DNA of 42,940 bases from Tardiphaga sp. (GTDB lineage: Bacteria > Pseudomonadota > Alphaproteobacteria > Rhizobiales > Xanthobacteraceae): NCBI RefSeq assembly GCF_028290495.1, contig NZ_JAQGJT010000097.1:1-42940 (forward strand). The letters run 5' to 3'. The position numbers were made by a program, and so were the translations under genes. Positions 17,272 through 26,236 of this stretch are shown piece after piece; the stretch's first letter is position 1; the number at the start of each line of letters is the position of its first letter. The notes under the pieces were generated by a model that did no database searches, was not told the origin of the DNA, and worked only from the letters and a program-made list of their open reading frames with translations.

Positions 17272-18189
17272 TCAATGACGCGGCGCAACAGGGACGTCAA
17301 CCAACGGGCTGCCCTGCGCGATCTGCGCAGCAAGGCCCGCGACGAGTTCGATGGCTACCGTATCGGGCGAGGCCAGCCAGCTCGCGGAGAACGTCAGCGG
17401 TGGCATCTGCAGATCGGTATTGAGCAATTGCAGCCGGCCGTCGGCGAGTTCGTTTGGTACGATCGCGGTCGGGATCACGGCAATGCCGAGTCCTTCGATC
17501 GCCATGTGGATCACGGTGGCGAGCGAGGCGCTGGCGTGCAGCCGGATCGGTGGCAGATCCGGCTGGTTGAACAGCGAGCGCACGATCTCGTAGGGCTGGG
17601 TCTTGCGCGGGAAGGTGATGATCGGATGCTTCGCCAGATCCTGTACCGTCAGTACTTCGCTGCCGAGGCCGAGTGCGGGGCTGGCGAGGAAACCGACCGG
17701 ATAGTCGCCCAGCACCTTGTTGCGTACCGTCGAGGTAGCGATGGGGCCCATCAGCAGCGCCAGTTCGATCTCCTGCGCCAGCAATCGCGCGCGCAAGTTC
17801 GGCGTGATATCGACCTCGATCTCGAGCGTCAGGTTGGGGTAGGCCGCGTTGACGCTCTTGATCAGTCTCGGCAGCCAGGCGTGGACGATGGTTTCCGCGA
17901 CGCCGAGCCGCAGTACGCCGCGCATTACCGAGCGATCGCCGACCGCCGCGATCATCTCCGAGCGCAGCCCGATCAGCTTCTCGGCGTAGACCATCAGTTG
18001 CCGGCCAGCCGGCGTCGGCGACGCCACCTTGCGGTCACGGTGCAGCAGCCGCACGCCCAGTTCGCGCTCAAGCTGCGCGATACGCTGTGAAATCGCCGGC
18101 TGGGTGGTGTTGAGCTTGTGGGCGGCGCCGCGGAAGCTGCCGAGATTGACGACCCACAAGAAAGTCTCCAGCGCCTTGAAATCCGCCAT
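17272..18189 (-). CDS. LysR-family transcriptional regulator
   Basis: 305 residues, full length for the family. The winged helix-turn-helix is at residues 1-60 (LGSFRGAAHKLNTTQPAISQ), followed by a linker helix and a periplasmic-binding-like effector domain with DYPVGFLASPALGLG. It is divergent from the DUF1445 hydro-lyase and second importer genes, the classical position for control of the neighbouring operon. The shared 125-base gap contains a 19-bp palindrome and an adjoining 10-bp palindrome, which are good operator candidates. It could also control the M20 hydrolase and 2-hydroxyacid dehydrogenase genes downstream of it. Effector unknown. Confidence 0.95.
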   Translation of the reverse strand: MADFKALETFLWVVNLGSFRGAAHKLNTTQPAISQRIAQLERELGVRLLHRDRKVASPTPAGRQLMVYAEKLIGLRSEMIAAVGDRSVMRGVLRLGVAETIVHAWLPRLIKSVNAAYPNLTLEIEVDITPNLRARLLAQEIELALLMGPIATSTVRNKVLGDYPVGFLASPALGLGSEVLTVQDLAKHPIITFPRKTQPYEIVRSLFNQPDLPPIRLHASASLATVIHMAIEGLGIAVIPTAIVPNELADGRLQLLNTDLQMPPLTFSASWLASPDTVAIELVAGLAAQIAQGSPLVDVPVAPRH

Positions 18190-18212
18190 TGCTGCTATTG
18201 CTATCCGGCTTT

Positions 18213-18238
18213 TGATAAATTTAATTTATCACTAGTGA
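18213..18238. promoter_or_regulatory. Two abutting palindromes, likely LysR operator
   Basis: TGATAAATT-T-AATTTATCA (18213-18231) is a perfect 9-bp inverted repeat with a one-base centre. It overlaps TCACTAGTGA (18229-18238), a perfect 10-bp palindrome. They begin 24 bases upstream of the LysR start and lie about 80 bases before the hydro-lyase start, in the most AT-rich stretch of the area. The position and the T-N11-A-like symmetry suit a LysR site that also autoregulates. Confidence 0.65.
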
Positions 18239-18314
18239 TTAGAAACAACGATTAGACATTATAGTAGTCCTAGGTTCCATTCCCTGTCGAGGTGGAATTA
18301 GGCAGGACACGTAG

Positions 18315-19136
18315 ATGGCCAGTTTTTCAGCAGTTCGCCCGACCCAGAATGGTGACGCACCGTTGTCGCCGAGCGCTGCTGCCCGCCGCGAGTACCGCGC
18401 GGGCAAATATGGCAGCACCGCCGGCGTCGCGCCGGGCTATGTCCAGGGCAATCTGGTCATCCTGCCGGAGTCTCAGGCTGCCGCCTTCCACCGCTTCTGC
18501 CAGCTCAATCCGAAACCCTGTCCGATCATCGGCATGTCCGAGGTCGGCGATCCCCGCATTCCCGCGCTCGGCCTTGATCTCGATATCCGCACCGACATTC
18601 CCCAGTATGTGGTGTGGCGTGACGGCGAGGCGATCGACCGCCCGGCAGAGGTGATGAATTACTGGCGCGACGATCTGGTGTCGTTCGTGATCGGCTGCTC
18701 CTACTCGTTCGAGGAGGCGATGATGGCCGACGACCTGCCGATCCGCCACATCGAGCAGGACGTGCTGGTCCCGATGTACCGCACCAATATCGCCTGCAAG
18801 CCGGCCGGCCCGTTTGCCGGGCCGATGGTGGTATCGATGCGGCCGCTGAAGCCGGCCGATGCGATCCGCGCGGTGCAGATCACCTCGCGCTTTCCCTCCG
18901 TGCACGGCGCGCCGGTGCATCTCGGACTGCCGCAGTCGATCGGCATCGCGGATATCAACAAGCCCGACTATGGCGACGCCGTGCGCATCAATGAGGATGA
19001 GATCCCGGTGTTCTGGGCCTGCGGCGTCACCCCGCAGAGCGTCATTGCTGCAGCGCGCGTGCCGTTTGCGATCACGCATGCGCCGGGGGTGATGCTCATC
19101 ACCGACCTCAAGAACAAGCATCTGGCTGTTTTATAA
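18315..19136 (+). CDS. DUF1445 putative hydro-lyase (D-glutamate cyclase-like)
   Basis: 273 residues, whole-length member of the DUF1445 family. Recognised by the N-terminal [19 protein letters not shown], the core [29 protein letters not shown] (split here by features) and the late [20 protein letters not shown]. Members are annotated as putative hydro-lyases; animal relatives contain D-glutamate cyclase, which makes 5-oxo-D-proline. The true bacterial substrate is uncertain. AGGA lies seven bases before the ATG. It is the first gene after the LysR operator and is followed 81 bases later by an importer, which suggests that the importer brings in its substrate. Confidence 0.88.
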   Translation: MASFSAVRPTQNGDAPLSPSAAARREYRAGKYGSTAGVAPGYVQGNLVILPESQAAAFHRFCQLNPKPCPIIGMSEVGDPRIPALGLDLDIRTDIPQYVVWRDGEAIDRPAEVMNYWRDDLVSFVIGCSYSFEEAMMADDLPIRHIEQDVLVPMYRTNIACKPAGPFAGPMVVSMRPLKPADAIRAVQITSRFPSVHGAPVHLGLPQSIGIADINKPDYGDAVRINEDEIPVFWACGVTPQSVIAAARVPFAITHAPGVMLITDLKNKHLAVL

Positions 19137-19217
19137 CAAGCAGCTTGCCGTTCTTTCAGGCTTTACCGTAACCTTGTTTAGCTCCATCGATAGCCGCCGG
19201 TCACAAAGGATCACGAC

Positions 19218-20468
19218 ATGACGATATCTCGCCGAAACGTACTGCTGGGGGGCGCCGCCGCTGCGGCCCTGATGCCGCTTGCTACCGCCGCGCGTGCGCA
19301 GGCGACTGAAGTCGTGATCGGCGTGATCTATCCGCTGTCCGGCGCCAGCGCGCAGATTGGCGTCGATGCCCAGAAGGCGTTCGAGACTGCCGCCGACATC
19401 ATCAACAAGAATTATGACTTCGACCTGCCGCTGGCCCGCGGCGAAGGCTTCTCCGGCCTCGGCGGCGCCAAGGTGCGGCTGGTTTTCGCGGACCATCAGG
19501 CTGATCCGCAGAAGGGTCGCGCCGAAGCCGAGCGTCTGATCACGCAGGAAAAGGTCTGCGCCATCGTCGGCACCTACCAGAGCGCGGTGGCCGTCACCGT
19601 CAGCCAGATCTGCGAGCGCTACCAGATCCCGTTCATCTCGGCCGACAACTCGTCGCCGAGCCTGCATCGCCGCGGCCTGAAGTATTATTTCCGTGCTGCG
19701 CCGCATGACGAGATGTTCTCGACCGCGATGTTCGACTTCTTCGACGCCTTGAAGAAGAAGGGCCAGAAGATCGAGACGCTGGCGCTGTTCCACGAAGACA
19801 CCATTTTCGGCACCGACTCGGCGAATGCGCAGCTCAAGCTCGCGGCCGATCGCGGCTACAAGATCGTGGCCGACATCAAGTACCGTGCCAATTCGCCGTC
19901 GCTGACCGCTGAAGTGCAGCAGCTCAAGGCGGCGAACGCCGATGTGCTGATGCCCTCCAGCTACACCACTGACGGCATTTTGCTCATCAAGACGATGGGC
20001 GAACTCGGCTACAAGGCCAATGCGATCGTGGCACAGGATGCCGGCTTCTCCGAGAAGGCGCTGTATGACGCCGTCGGCGACAAGATCCCGGGCGTGATCT
20101 CGCGCGGTTCGTTCTCGCTCGATCTCGCCGCCAAGCGTCCGATGGTCGGCAAGATCAACGACATGTACAAGGAGAAGTCGGGCAAGGACTTCAACGACTA
20201 CTCGTCGCGCCAGTTCATGGGCCTGATCGTGATGGCCGATGCCATCAACCGTGCCAAGTCGACCGACGGCGAGAAGATCCGCGAAGCCCTCGTCGCCACC
20301 GACATGCCGGGCGAGCAGACCATCATGCCGTGGGCCAAGGTCAAGTTCGACGAGATGGGCCAGAATAACTTCGCCGATCCGGTGCTGCTGCAGTACACCG
20401 GCGGCAAGTTCGTCACCGTCTTCCCGCCGCAGGGCGCGATCGCCGAAGCCAGCTGGCCGATGAAGTAA
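19218..20468 (+). CDS. Periplasmic substrate-binding protein of the second Liv-type importer
   Basis: 416 residues, Peripla_BP_6-type. The N terminus has a twin-arginine-like signal (SRRNVLLGGAAAAALMPLA, cleavage after ARA), so export through Tat is possible but unproven. The mature part begins TEVVIGVIYPLSGASAQIG and has ERLITQEKVCAIVGTYQSA, standard for ligand binding in this family. AAGGA lies seven bases before the ATG. It heads the importer genes to 23937 and follows the hydro-lyase. After it come a GC hairpin and a large palindrome before the permease gene, an arrangement that often gives more binding protein than permease. Ligand unknown. Confidence 0.94.
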   Translation: MTISRRNVLLGGAAAAALMPLATAARAQATEVVIGVIYPLSGASAQIGVDAQKAFETAADIINKNYDFDLPLARGEGFSGLGGAKVRLVFADHQADPQKGRAEAERLITQEKVCAIVGTYQSAVAVTVSQICERYQIPFISADNSSPSLHRRGLKYYFRAAPHDEMFSTAMFDFFDALKKKGQKIETLALFHEDTIFGTDSANAQLKLAADRGYKIVADIKYRANSPSLTAEVQQLKAANADVLMPSSYTTDGILLIKTMGELGYKANAIVAQDAGFSEKALYDAVGDKIPGVISRGSFSLDLAAKRPMVGKINDMYKEKSGKDFNDYSSRQFMGLIVMADAINRAKSTDGEKIREALVATDMPGEQTIMPWAKVKFDEMGQNNFADPVLLQYTGGKFVTVFPPQGAIAEASWPMK

Positions 20469-20475
20469 GGCGCGC

Positions 20476-20500
20476 GCGCCGTTGCTTCACGCGACGGCGC
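20476..20500 (+). other. GC hairpin just after the binding-protein gene
   Basis: GCGCCGT (20476-20482) pairs with ACGGCGC (20494-20500), starting 8 bases after the stop codon. There is no T run. Such hairpins can protect the upstream mRNA end or weaken read-through into the permease genes. Confidence 0.4.
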
Positions 20501-20516
20501 CCGCAATAAACTCGGT

Positions 20517-20634
20517 GTCGTCCCCGCGAAGGCGGGGACCCACACCCTCCGAGCCAGTATTTCTAGAATAGCCTCACCACCGTCTGCTTCTTGCGCCGCC
20601 GGTGGTTATGGATCCCCGCCTTCGCGGGGACGAC
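20517..20634. repeat. Long palindromic repeat, family C
   Basis: GTCGTCCCCGCGAAGGCGGG (20517-20536) and its complement at the right end (to 20634) pair almost perfectly. Each arm also folds on itself (CCCCGCGAAGGCGGGG). The middle is unrelated sequence. The right arm in one frame translates as WIPAFAGTT, a tell-tale of this repeat class. It separates the binding-protein gene from the permease gene and ends 10 bases before the LivH start. Confidence 0.85.
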
Positions 20635-20644
20635 GACTGAGAGG

Positions 20645-21532
20645 ATGTCCCCCTTGACCGCCGCGACAATTATCCAGAGTCTTGCCAGCGGTTTGCTGAT
20701 GGGGCTGCTCTACGGACTGATCGCGGTTGGCCTCGCGCTGATCTTCGGCCTGATGGACGTCACCAACTTTGCCCACGGCGAATTCCTGATGCTGGCGATG
20801 TATGGCGCGTTCTTTTTGTTCGCCTTCTTCGCCATCGATCCGCTGCTGGCGGCGCCGCTGGTAGCGGCCGGGATGTTCGTGTTCGGCGCAGCGATCTACC
20901 TTCTGGTGGTACGCTTTGCGATGCGCGCCAAGGCCAATATCGGTATGGTGCAGATCTTCGCCACCTTCGGCCTCGCCATCCTGATCCGCGGCCTCGCGCA
21001 GTTCTTCTTCACGCCGGACTATCGCAGCATCCCGACCTCCTGGCTCGGCGGCAAGACCATCTCGCTCGGCGGCATCTTCCTGCCGGTGCCGCAACTGGTC
21101 GGCGCGCTTATCTCGCTGCTGGCCTTTGGCGCGCTGTACTTCTTCATCAAGAAGACCGATTTCGGCCGCGCCCTTGAGGCGACCCGCGAGGACGCCGGCG
21201 CGGTGGCGCTGGTCGGCATCGACAAGAACAAGGTCTTCGCGCTCGGCTGGGGCCTCGGCTCCGCGCTGGTCGGCCTCGCCGGCGTGGTGATGGCGATGTT
21301 CTTCTATATCTATCCCGATGTTGGCGCGTCGTTTGCGCTGATCGCCTATGTCACCGTGGCGCTGGGTGGCTTCGGTTCGGTGTTCGGCGCCTTTGCCGGC
21401 GGCATCATCGTCGGTCTGGTGGAAGCCTCCACCGCGCTGATCCTGCCGCCGTCGCTGAAGTCGGTCGGCATCTACGCCGTCTATCTGCTGGTGGTGTTCA
21501 TCCGGCCCCGCGGCCTGTTCGGATCGATCTGA
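20645..21532 (+). CDS. livH: LivH-type ABC permease, second importer
   Basis: About 295 residues with eight or so hydrophobic segments; pore subunit in the inner membrane. Conserved blocks are LLYGLIAVGLALIFGLMDVT, NFAHGEFLMLAMYGA and the C-terminal FIRPRGLFGSI. The start is uncertain. ATG at 20645 lies directly on the GAGAGG stretch, whereas TTG at 20654 has GAGG at a good nine-base distance and gives MTAATIIQSL. Codons further upstream (to 20591) are repeat-derived. Its stop TGA shares one base with the ATG of the LivM gene. Symbol by family; solute unknown. Confidence 0.93.
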   Translation: MSPLTAATIIQSLASGLLMGLLYGLIAVGLALIFGLMDVTNFAHGEFLMLAMYGAFFLFAFFAIDPLLAAPLVAAGMFVFGAAIYLLVVRFAMRAKANIGMVQIFATFGLAILIRGLAQFFFTPDYRSIPTSWLGGKTISLGGIFLPVPQLVGALISLLAFGALYFFIKKTDFGRALEATREDAGAVALVGIDKNKVFALGWGLGSALVGLAGVVMAMFFYIYPDVGASFALIAYVTVALGGFGSVFGAFAGGIIVGLVEASTALILPPSLKSVGIYAVYLLVVFIRPRGLFGSI

Positions 21533-22518
21533 TGGACAATGTCTTCACCCAGTCCCGCCGTCGCGATCTGATACTGGCCATCTTCCTGGCGGCGCTCGCC
21601 GCCGTGGTGCCGATCTTCGTCAAGGACGTGAACGTCCAGAATATCATGGTGCTGACCCTGATGTGGGCGGCGCTGTCGCAGAGCTGGAACATCCTTGGCG
21701 GCTATTGCGGCCAGATCTCGCTCGGCCACGCGCTGTATTTCGGCCTCGGCGCCTACACCACCACGCTGCTGCTGACCAAGTTCGGCGTGCTGCCGTGGTT
21801 CGGCATGATCGCAGGTGGACTGATCTCGTCGGTCATCGCGCTGGGGCTGGGCTATCCGACGTTCCGGCTGCGCGGCCATTATTTCGTCATCGCCACCATC
21901 GTGATCGCGGAAATCGGACTGCTGCTGTTCCATAACTGGGACTATGCGGGCGCGGCGCTGGGCATCGACGTGCCGGTGCGCGGCGATAGCTGGGCCCGGT
22001 TCCAGTTCACCCGCAGCAAGCTGCCCTATTATTACTTTGCGCTGGTGTTCTGCTGCGTCGCCTGGTTCGTCACCTGGAAGCTGGAAAACTCCAAATGGGG
22101 CTTCTGGTGGCGCGCGGTGAAGGACAATCCCGATGCGGCCGAAAGCCTCGGCGTGGTGGTGTTCAATTCCAAGATGGGCGCGGCCGCGATCTCCGCCTTT
22201 CTCACTGCGATCGGTGGCGCGCTGTACGCGCAATACGTCTCCTACATCGACCCCGACAGCGTCATGACGTTCCAGTTCTCGCTGCTGATGGCCCTGCCGG
22301 CGGTGCTCGGCGGCATCGGTACGCTGTGGGGGCCGATCCTGGGCGCGGTGATCCTGATCCCGCTCACCGAACTGACGCGCAACTACCTTGGCGGCTCCGG
22401 CCGCGGCGTCGATCTCATCCTGTACGGCGCGGTGATCGTGCTGATCTCGCTGGCGCGGCCGGAAGGCCTGATCGGGCTGTTCTCACGCAAACCGGCTTCC
22501 AAAGGAGTGCCGCAATGA
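21532..22518 (+). CDS. livM: LivM-type ABC permease, second importer
   Basis: 328 residues, inner-membrane pore partner of LivH. Family blocks include QSWNILGGYCGQISLGHALY, the PTFRLRGHYFVIAT segment and the C-terminal ILYGAVIVLISLARPEGLIG. It is about 20 residues longer than the LivM at 10398, with an aromatic stretch LPYYYFALVFCCVAWFVTW in the second half. It overlaps LivH by one base (TGATG) and LivG by four (ATGA), so the whole set is translationally coupled. Confidence 0.94.
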   Translation: MDNVFTQSRRRDLILAIFLAALAAVVPIFVKDVNVQNIMVLTLMWAALSQSWNILGGYCGQISLGHALYFGLGAYTTTLLLTKFGVLPWFGMIAGGLISSVIALGLGYPTFRLRGHYFVIATIVIAEIGLLLFHNWDYAGAALGIDVPVRGDSWARFQFTRSKLPYYYFALVFCCVAWFVTWKLENSKWGFWWRAVKDNPDAAESLGVVVFNSKMGAAAISAFLTAIGGALYAQYVSYIDPDSVMTFQFSLLMALPAVLGGIGTLWGPILGAVILIPLTELTRNYLGGSGRGVDLILYGAVIVLISLARPEGLIGLFSRKPASKGVPQ

Positions 22519-23232
22519 CGACACCCCTGCTCGAAACCCGCGGCGTCTGGCAGCGCTTCGGCGGCCTGATCGCCAATAGCGATGTTTCGATCTCCGTCGG
22601 CGCCGGCGAGATCGTCGGCTTGATCGGCCCCAACGGCGCCGGCAAGTCGACCTTGTTCAACCTGATCGCCGGCGTGCTGCCGCCGACGCAGGGCTCGATC
22701 TGGTTCAACGGCGAGGACGTCACCAAGATGCCGGCGGCGGCGCGCTGCCAGCGCGGCATCGCCCGCACCTTCCAGGTGGTGAAGAGCTTCGAGACCATGA
22801 CGGTGATCGACAACGTCATCGTCGGCGCGTTGATCCGCACCACGGTGATGCGCGACGCCCGCCGCAAGGCGCATGAGGTGCTGGAATTCTGCGGCCTCGG
22901 CGCGCGCGCCAATGTGCTCGCCAGCCAACTCATTCCCTCCGAAAAGCGCCGGCTTGAGGTCGCGCGCGCGCTGGCCACCGAGCCGAAGCTGCTGCTGCTC
23001 GACGAATGCCTCACGGGCCTCACGCCGCTCGAGGCGCAATCCGGCGTCGCTTTGGTGCGCAAGGTGCGCGAGACCGGCGTCACCGTGTTGATGGTCGAGC
23101 ACGTCATGGAAATCGTGATGCCGCTGGTCGACCGCGCCATCGTGCTCAACCTCGGCAAGGTCCTTGTCGAGGGCAAACCCGCGGATGTCGTCCGGCATCC
23201 CGAAGTCATCAGCGCATATCTTGGGGATCGCC

Positions 23233-23249
<17 letters not shown>
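22515..23249 (+). CDS. livG: LivG-type ABC ATPase, second importer
   Basis: 244-residue cytoplasmic ATPase. Walker A GPNGAGKST at 38-46, Walker B LLLLDE at 159-164, H-loop His196 in MVEHVMEI. The signature is again off-pattern, LIPSEKRRLE at 139-148 where LSYGEQRRLE is usual, and Walker B is followed by Cys (DEC) rather than Pro. AAAGGAG lies about eight bases before the ATG at 22515. The longer frame from 22095 is an out-of-phase reading of LivM. It pairs with LivF to power LivH/LivM. Confidence 0.94.
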
Positions 23250-23937
<688 letters not shown>

Positions 23938-23961
23938 TAGCTGTTATTCTCCGACCTCTCC

Positions 23962-24058
23962 CCGTCATTGCGAGGAGCTCTTGCGACGAAGCAATCCAGT
24001 TCTTTCCGAGCTTGCGGCTTTCTGGATTGCCGCGTCGCTTCGCTCCTCGCAATGACGG
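23962..24058. repeat. Family A palindrome, copy 5 (left of GIY-YIG gene)
   Basis: CCGTCATTGCGAGGAGC (23962-23978) pairs perfectly with GCTCCTCGCAATGACGG (to 24058). The inner arms are swapped relative to copy 6: the CTTGCGACGAAGCAATCCAG arm is on the left and the GCCGCGTCGCTTCG arm on the right. The outer flanks (CCTCTCC before, GCTGAGA after) match copy 6 in the same orientation. Confidence 0.92.
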
Positions 24059-24124
24059 CTGAGAAGCTGGAGCGCCTCATTGCGACAGCGACCGCGCTTA
24101 GAACAACAATTCGTACAAGTCTTT

Positions 24125-24385
24125 TCACTCCGGATTGAAACTCTCAATCAGCGCGAGCTTGTCGGCCCTACTGCCGGCCTTGATCTGCTTTTCGCGGGTA
24201 ATGGCCGAGATCATGGTGTTGTGGATTTCATACCAGACCAGCATCTTGCAGCCGTATTGTTTGGAAAAGCCGGGTACGAGCCCTTCGCGGTGTTCGTAGA
24301 AGCGTTTGATTGGCTGGCCTGTGACACCAGCGTAGATCGTGCCATTCCTTTTGCTGGCCATCATATAAACGCAGGGTTCCTTCAC
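24125..24385 (-). CDS. Small GIY-YIG nuclease-domain protein, cut by an in-frame TGA
   Basis: 86 residues of a single-domain GIY-YIG nuclease. The family pattern is YMMASKRNGTIYAGVTG with Tyr7 and the YAG version of YIG at 18-20, then Arg28 in IKRFYEHR and Glu65 in AITREKQIKAG, the expected catalytic residues. GGAGG lies five bases before the GTG start at 24385. The reading frame ends at NPE followed by TGA. Homologues, as I recall them, continue NPEW(R/K)DLY. Reading past the TGA gives KDLYELLF and then TAA at 24098-24100, so the TGA has probably replaced a Trp TGG codon. The product may be slightly shortened or the gene may be decaying. It is bracketed by family A copies 5 and 6. Confidence 0.88.
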   Translation of the reverse strand: MKEPCVYMMASKRNGTIYAGVTGQPIKRFYEHREGLVPGFSKQYGCKMLVWYEIHNTMISAITREKQIKAGSRADKLALIESFNPE

Positions 24386-24422
24386 CGCGTCCTCCCTCAG
24401 TGTCGATCCACCGTCCTCTCCC

Positions 24423-24512
24423 CGTCATTGCGAGGAGCGAAGCGACGCGGCAATCCAGAAGGCCACAAGGGAAGACTGGATTGCTTCGTCACAAGGGCTC
24501 CTCGCAATGATG
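24423..24512. repeat. Family A palindrome, copy 6 (right of GIY-YIG gene)
   Basis: CGTCATTGCGAGGAGC at the left pairs with GCTCCTCGCAATGATG at the right with one G-T type mismatch. The inner arms are GAAGCGACGCGGCAATCCAG and CTGGATTGCTTCGTCACAAG. It starts 37 bases upstream of the GIY-YIG start codon and ends 22 bases before the otnC stop. Confidence 0.92.
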
Positions 24513-24534
24513 GCTGAGAGGCCTTGCCGTCCGA

Positions 24535-25200
24535 TCACCCGTGCCCGTGCCCGTCATCGGGAAACCCCAGCCCGAACACATCCGACAGGTCTTTCACCTG
24601 CGCCGGCGAGAGGTACCGCGGGTTCAGCCCGCGCAGCAGCAGATACAGTCTTGCTGTCTCTTCCAGTTCCTCGATCGCGTAGACCGCGGCCTCCAGCGAA
24701 TCCCCGGCGACTACGGGTCCGTGATTGGCCAGCAGCACCGATGAATACTTGCCGGCCAGCCCCCTGATGGCCTCCGCCACCGCGGGATCGCCCGGCCGAT
24801 GATACGGCACCAGCGCGGTAGCGCCGCATTTCATCAGGTAATACGGCGTCATCGGCGGCAGTGCGGCGCGCGGATCGATCTCCGGCAGCATCGAGAGCGC
24901 CACCGAATGTGTCGAGTGCAGATGCACCACCGCGCGCGACGCCGCGCGGGTCTCGTACAAGGCGCTGTGCAGCGGCACTTCCTTGGTGGGCGCATCGCCG
25001 GAGAGCAGCCGTCCGTCGGCGCCGAGCCGCGACAGTCGCGCCGGGTCGAGCGAGCCCAGCGACGCATTGGTCGGCGTCACCAGCCAGCCGCCGTCGTCAA
25101 CGCGCACGCTGATATTGCCGGACGAGCCCGGCGTCAGCCCTCGTTCGAACAGCGAGCGGCCGAGCCGGCAGATCTCTTCGCGGAGTTTTGTCTCTGTCAT
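24535..25200 (-). CDS. otnC: 3-oxo-tetronate 4-phosphate decarboxylase (class II aldolase family)
   Basis: 221 residues, aldolase II/adducin fold. In tetronate catabolism the enzyme decarboxylates 3-oxo-tetronate 4-phosphate to dihydroxyacetone phosphate. The substrate loop GLTPGSSGNISVR is at 22-34, the acidic residue is Glu74 in PTKEVPLH, and metal-binding histidines lie at 93-95 (VVHLHSTHS) and in LLANHGPVV. The ATG at 25200 opens the fold; the much longer frame upstream is antisense to ltnD. The name rests largely on the neighbours ltnD, otnI and otnK, since sequence alone allows other class II aldolases. It is divergent from them across about 100 bases, which must hold both promoters. 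The C terminus is His/Gly-rich (DDGHGHG). Confidence 0.88.
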   Translation of the reverse strand: MTETKLREEICRLGRSLFERGLTPGSSGNISVRVDDGGWLVTPTNASLGSLDPARLSRLGADGRLLSGDAPTKEVPLHSALYETRAASRAVVHLHSTHSVALSMLPEIDPRAALPPMTPYYLMKCGATALVPYHRPGDPAVAEAIRGLAGKYSSVLLANHGPVVAGDSLEAAVYAIEELEETARLYLLLRGLNPRYLSPAQVKDLSDVFGLGFPDDGHGHG

Positions 25201-25299
25201 GGTGAGGTTTTCCCACGCTTTGGCAGGATGGCCAAGCCGTGATACCCAAGGGCCAAGGCCGCGCACAAGCCGGCTATGAGGAAACCGAGGGAATGCCGC

Positions 25300-26214
25300 A
25301 TGGCTGGCACTGATAAACCGCGCGTCGCCGTGATTGGCCTGGGCTCGATGGGCTATGGCATGGCGACCTCGCTGCGCAACGCCGGCTTCGACGTAACCGG
25401 CTGCGACGTCTCCGCCGAGGCGGTGGCGAAATTCGTGGCCGAAGGCGGGCAGGGCGCTGCCACCCCGGCCGCCGCGGCGCAGAATGCCGATATTGTGGTC
25501 AGCGTCGTCGTCAACGCCGCGCAGACCGAGGCCATCCTGTTCGGTGCCGGCGGCGCGGCGGAGACGCTGGTCAAGGACGCTGTGTTCATTTCCTCGGCGA
25601 CGATGGACCCCGACGTCGCCCGCCGCCTCGCCAAAGAGCTGGAGGCCACCGGCCGGCATTACCTGGACGCACCGATCTCCGGCGGCGCACAGCGTGCCGC
25701 GCAGGGCGAACTGACCATTCTCGCTTCCGGCAGCAAGGCCGCCTTTGCGAAAGCCCGCCCGGCGCTCGATGCGATGGCCGCCAAGCTCTATGAACTGGGC
25801 GATGAGGTCGGCCAGGGCGCGGCCTTTAAGATGATCAACCAGCTGCTGGCCGGCGTGCATATCGCCGCGGCATCGGAAGCGATTGCATTTGCGGCGAAAC
25901 AGGGACTCGACATCCGCAAGGTCTACGAAGTCATCACCGCCTCGGCCGGCAATTCCTGGATGTTCGAGAATCGTGTGCCGCATGTGCTCGACGGCGACTA
26001 CACGCCGCGCAGTGCGGTCGATATCTTCGTCAAGGACCTCGGTATCATCCAGGACATGGCGCGCACGGCGAAATTTCCAGTGCCGGTGAGCGCGGCTGCG
26101 CTGCAGATGTTCTTGATGACCTCGGCCTCCGGCATGGGCCGCGATGACGACGCCTCGGTGGCGCGGATGTATGCCAGGGTGACCGGCACGAAGCTGCCGG
26201 GCGATCCGGCCTGA
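25300..26214 (+). CDS. ltnD: L-threonate dehydrogenase (3-hydroxyisobutyrate dehydrogenase family)
   Basis: 304 residues. It oxidises L-threonate at C2 with NAD to 2-oxo-tetronate, the first step of the pathway. The Rossmann motif GLGSMGYGMA is near residue 13, the substrate-binding APISGGAQRAAQG block near 128, and the catalytic lysine is in AAFKMINQLLAGVH. The ATG at 25300 has GAGGGAA six bases upstream; an in-frame ATG at 25276 lacks a site. The family also includes 2-hydroxy-3-oxopropionate reductases, so the assignment depends on the otn context, which is strong. A D-tetronate substrate is possible. Confidence 0.9.
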   Translation: MAGTDKPRVAVIGLGSMGYGMATSLRNAGFDVTGCDVSAEAVAKFVAEGGQGAATPAAAAQNADIVVSVVVNAAQTEAILFGAGGAAETLVKDAVFISSATMDPDVARRLAKELEATGRHYLDAPISGGAQRAAQGELTILASGSKAAFAKARPALDAMAAKLYELGDEVGQGAAFKMINQLLAGVHIAAASEAIAFAAKQGLDIRKVYEVITASAGNSWMFENRVPHVLDGDYTPRSAVDIFVKDLGIIQDMARTAKFPVPVSAAALQMFLMTSASGMGRDDDASVARMYARVTGTKLPGDPA

Positions 26215-26236
26215 GCAAAAACAAAGAGGACATTCA

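Noticed and set aside
15931..18090. 719-residue open frame on the plus strand
   Set aside because: It runs antisense to the M20 hydrolase and LysR genes, both of which have full family motifs. Its translation is Arg/Gly/His-rich with no domain, as expected from GC-rich codon mirror frames.
22095..22514. Extended N terminus for LivG
   Set aside because: These codons are an out-of-frame reading of LivM. AAAGGAG and the conserved MTTPLLETRG mark the real start.
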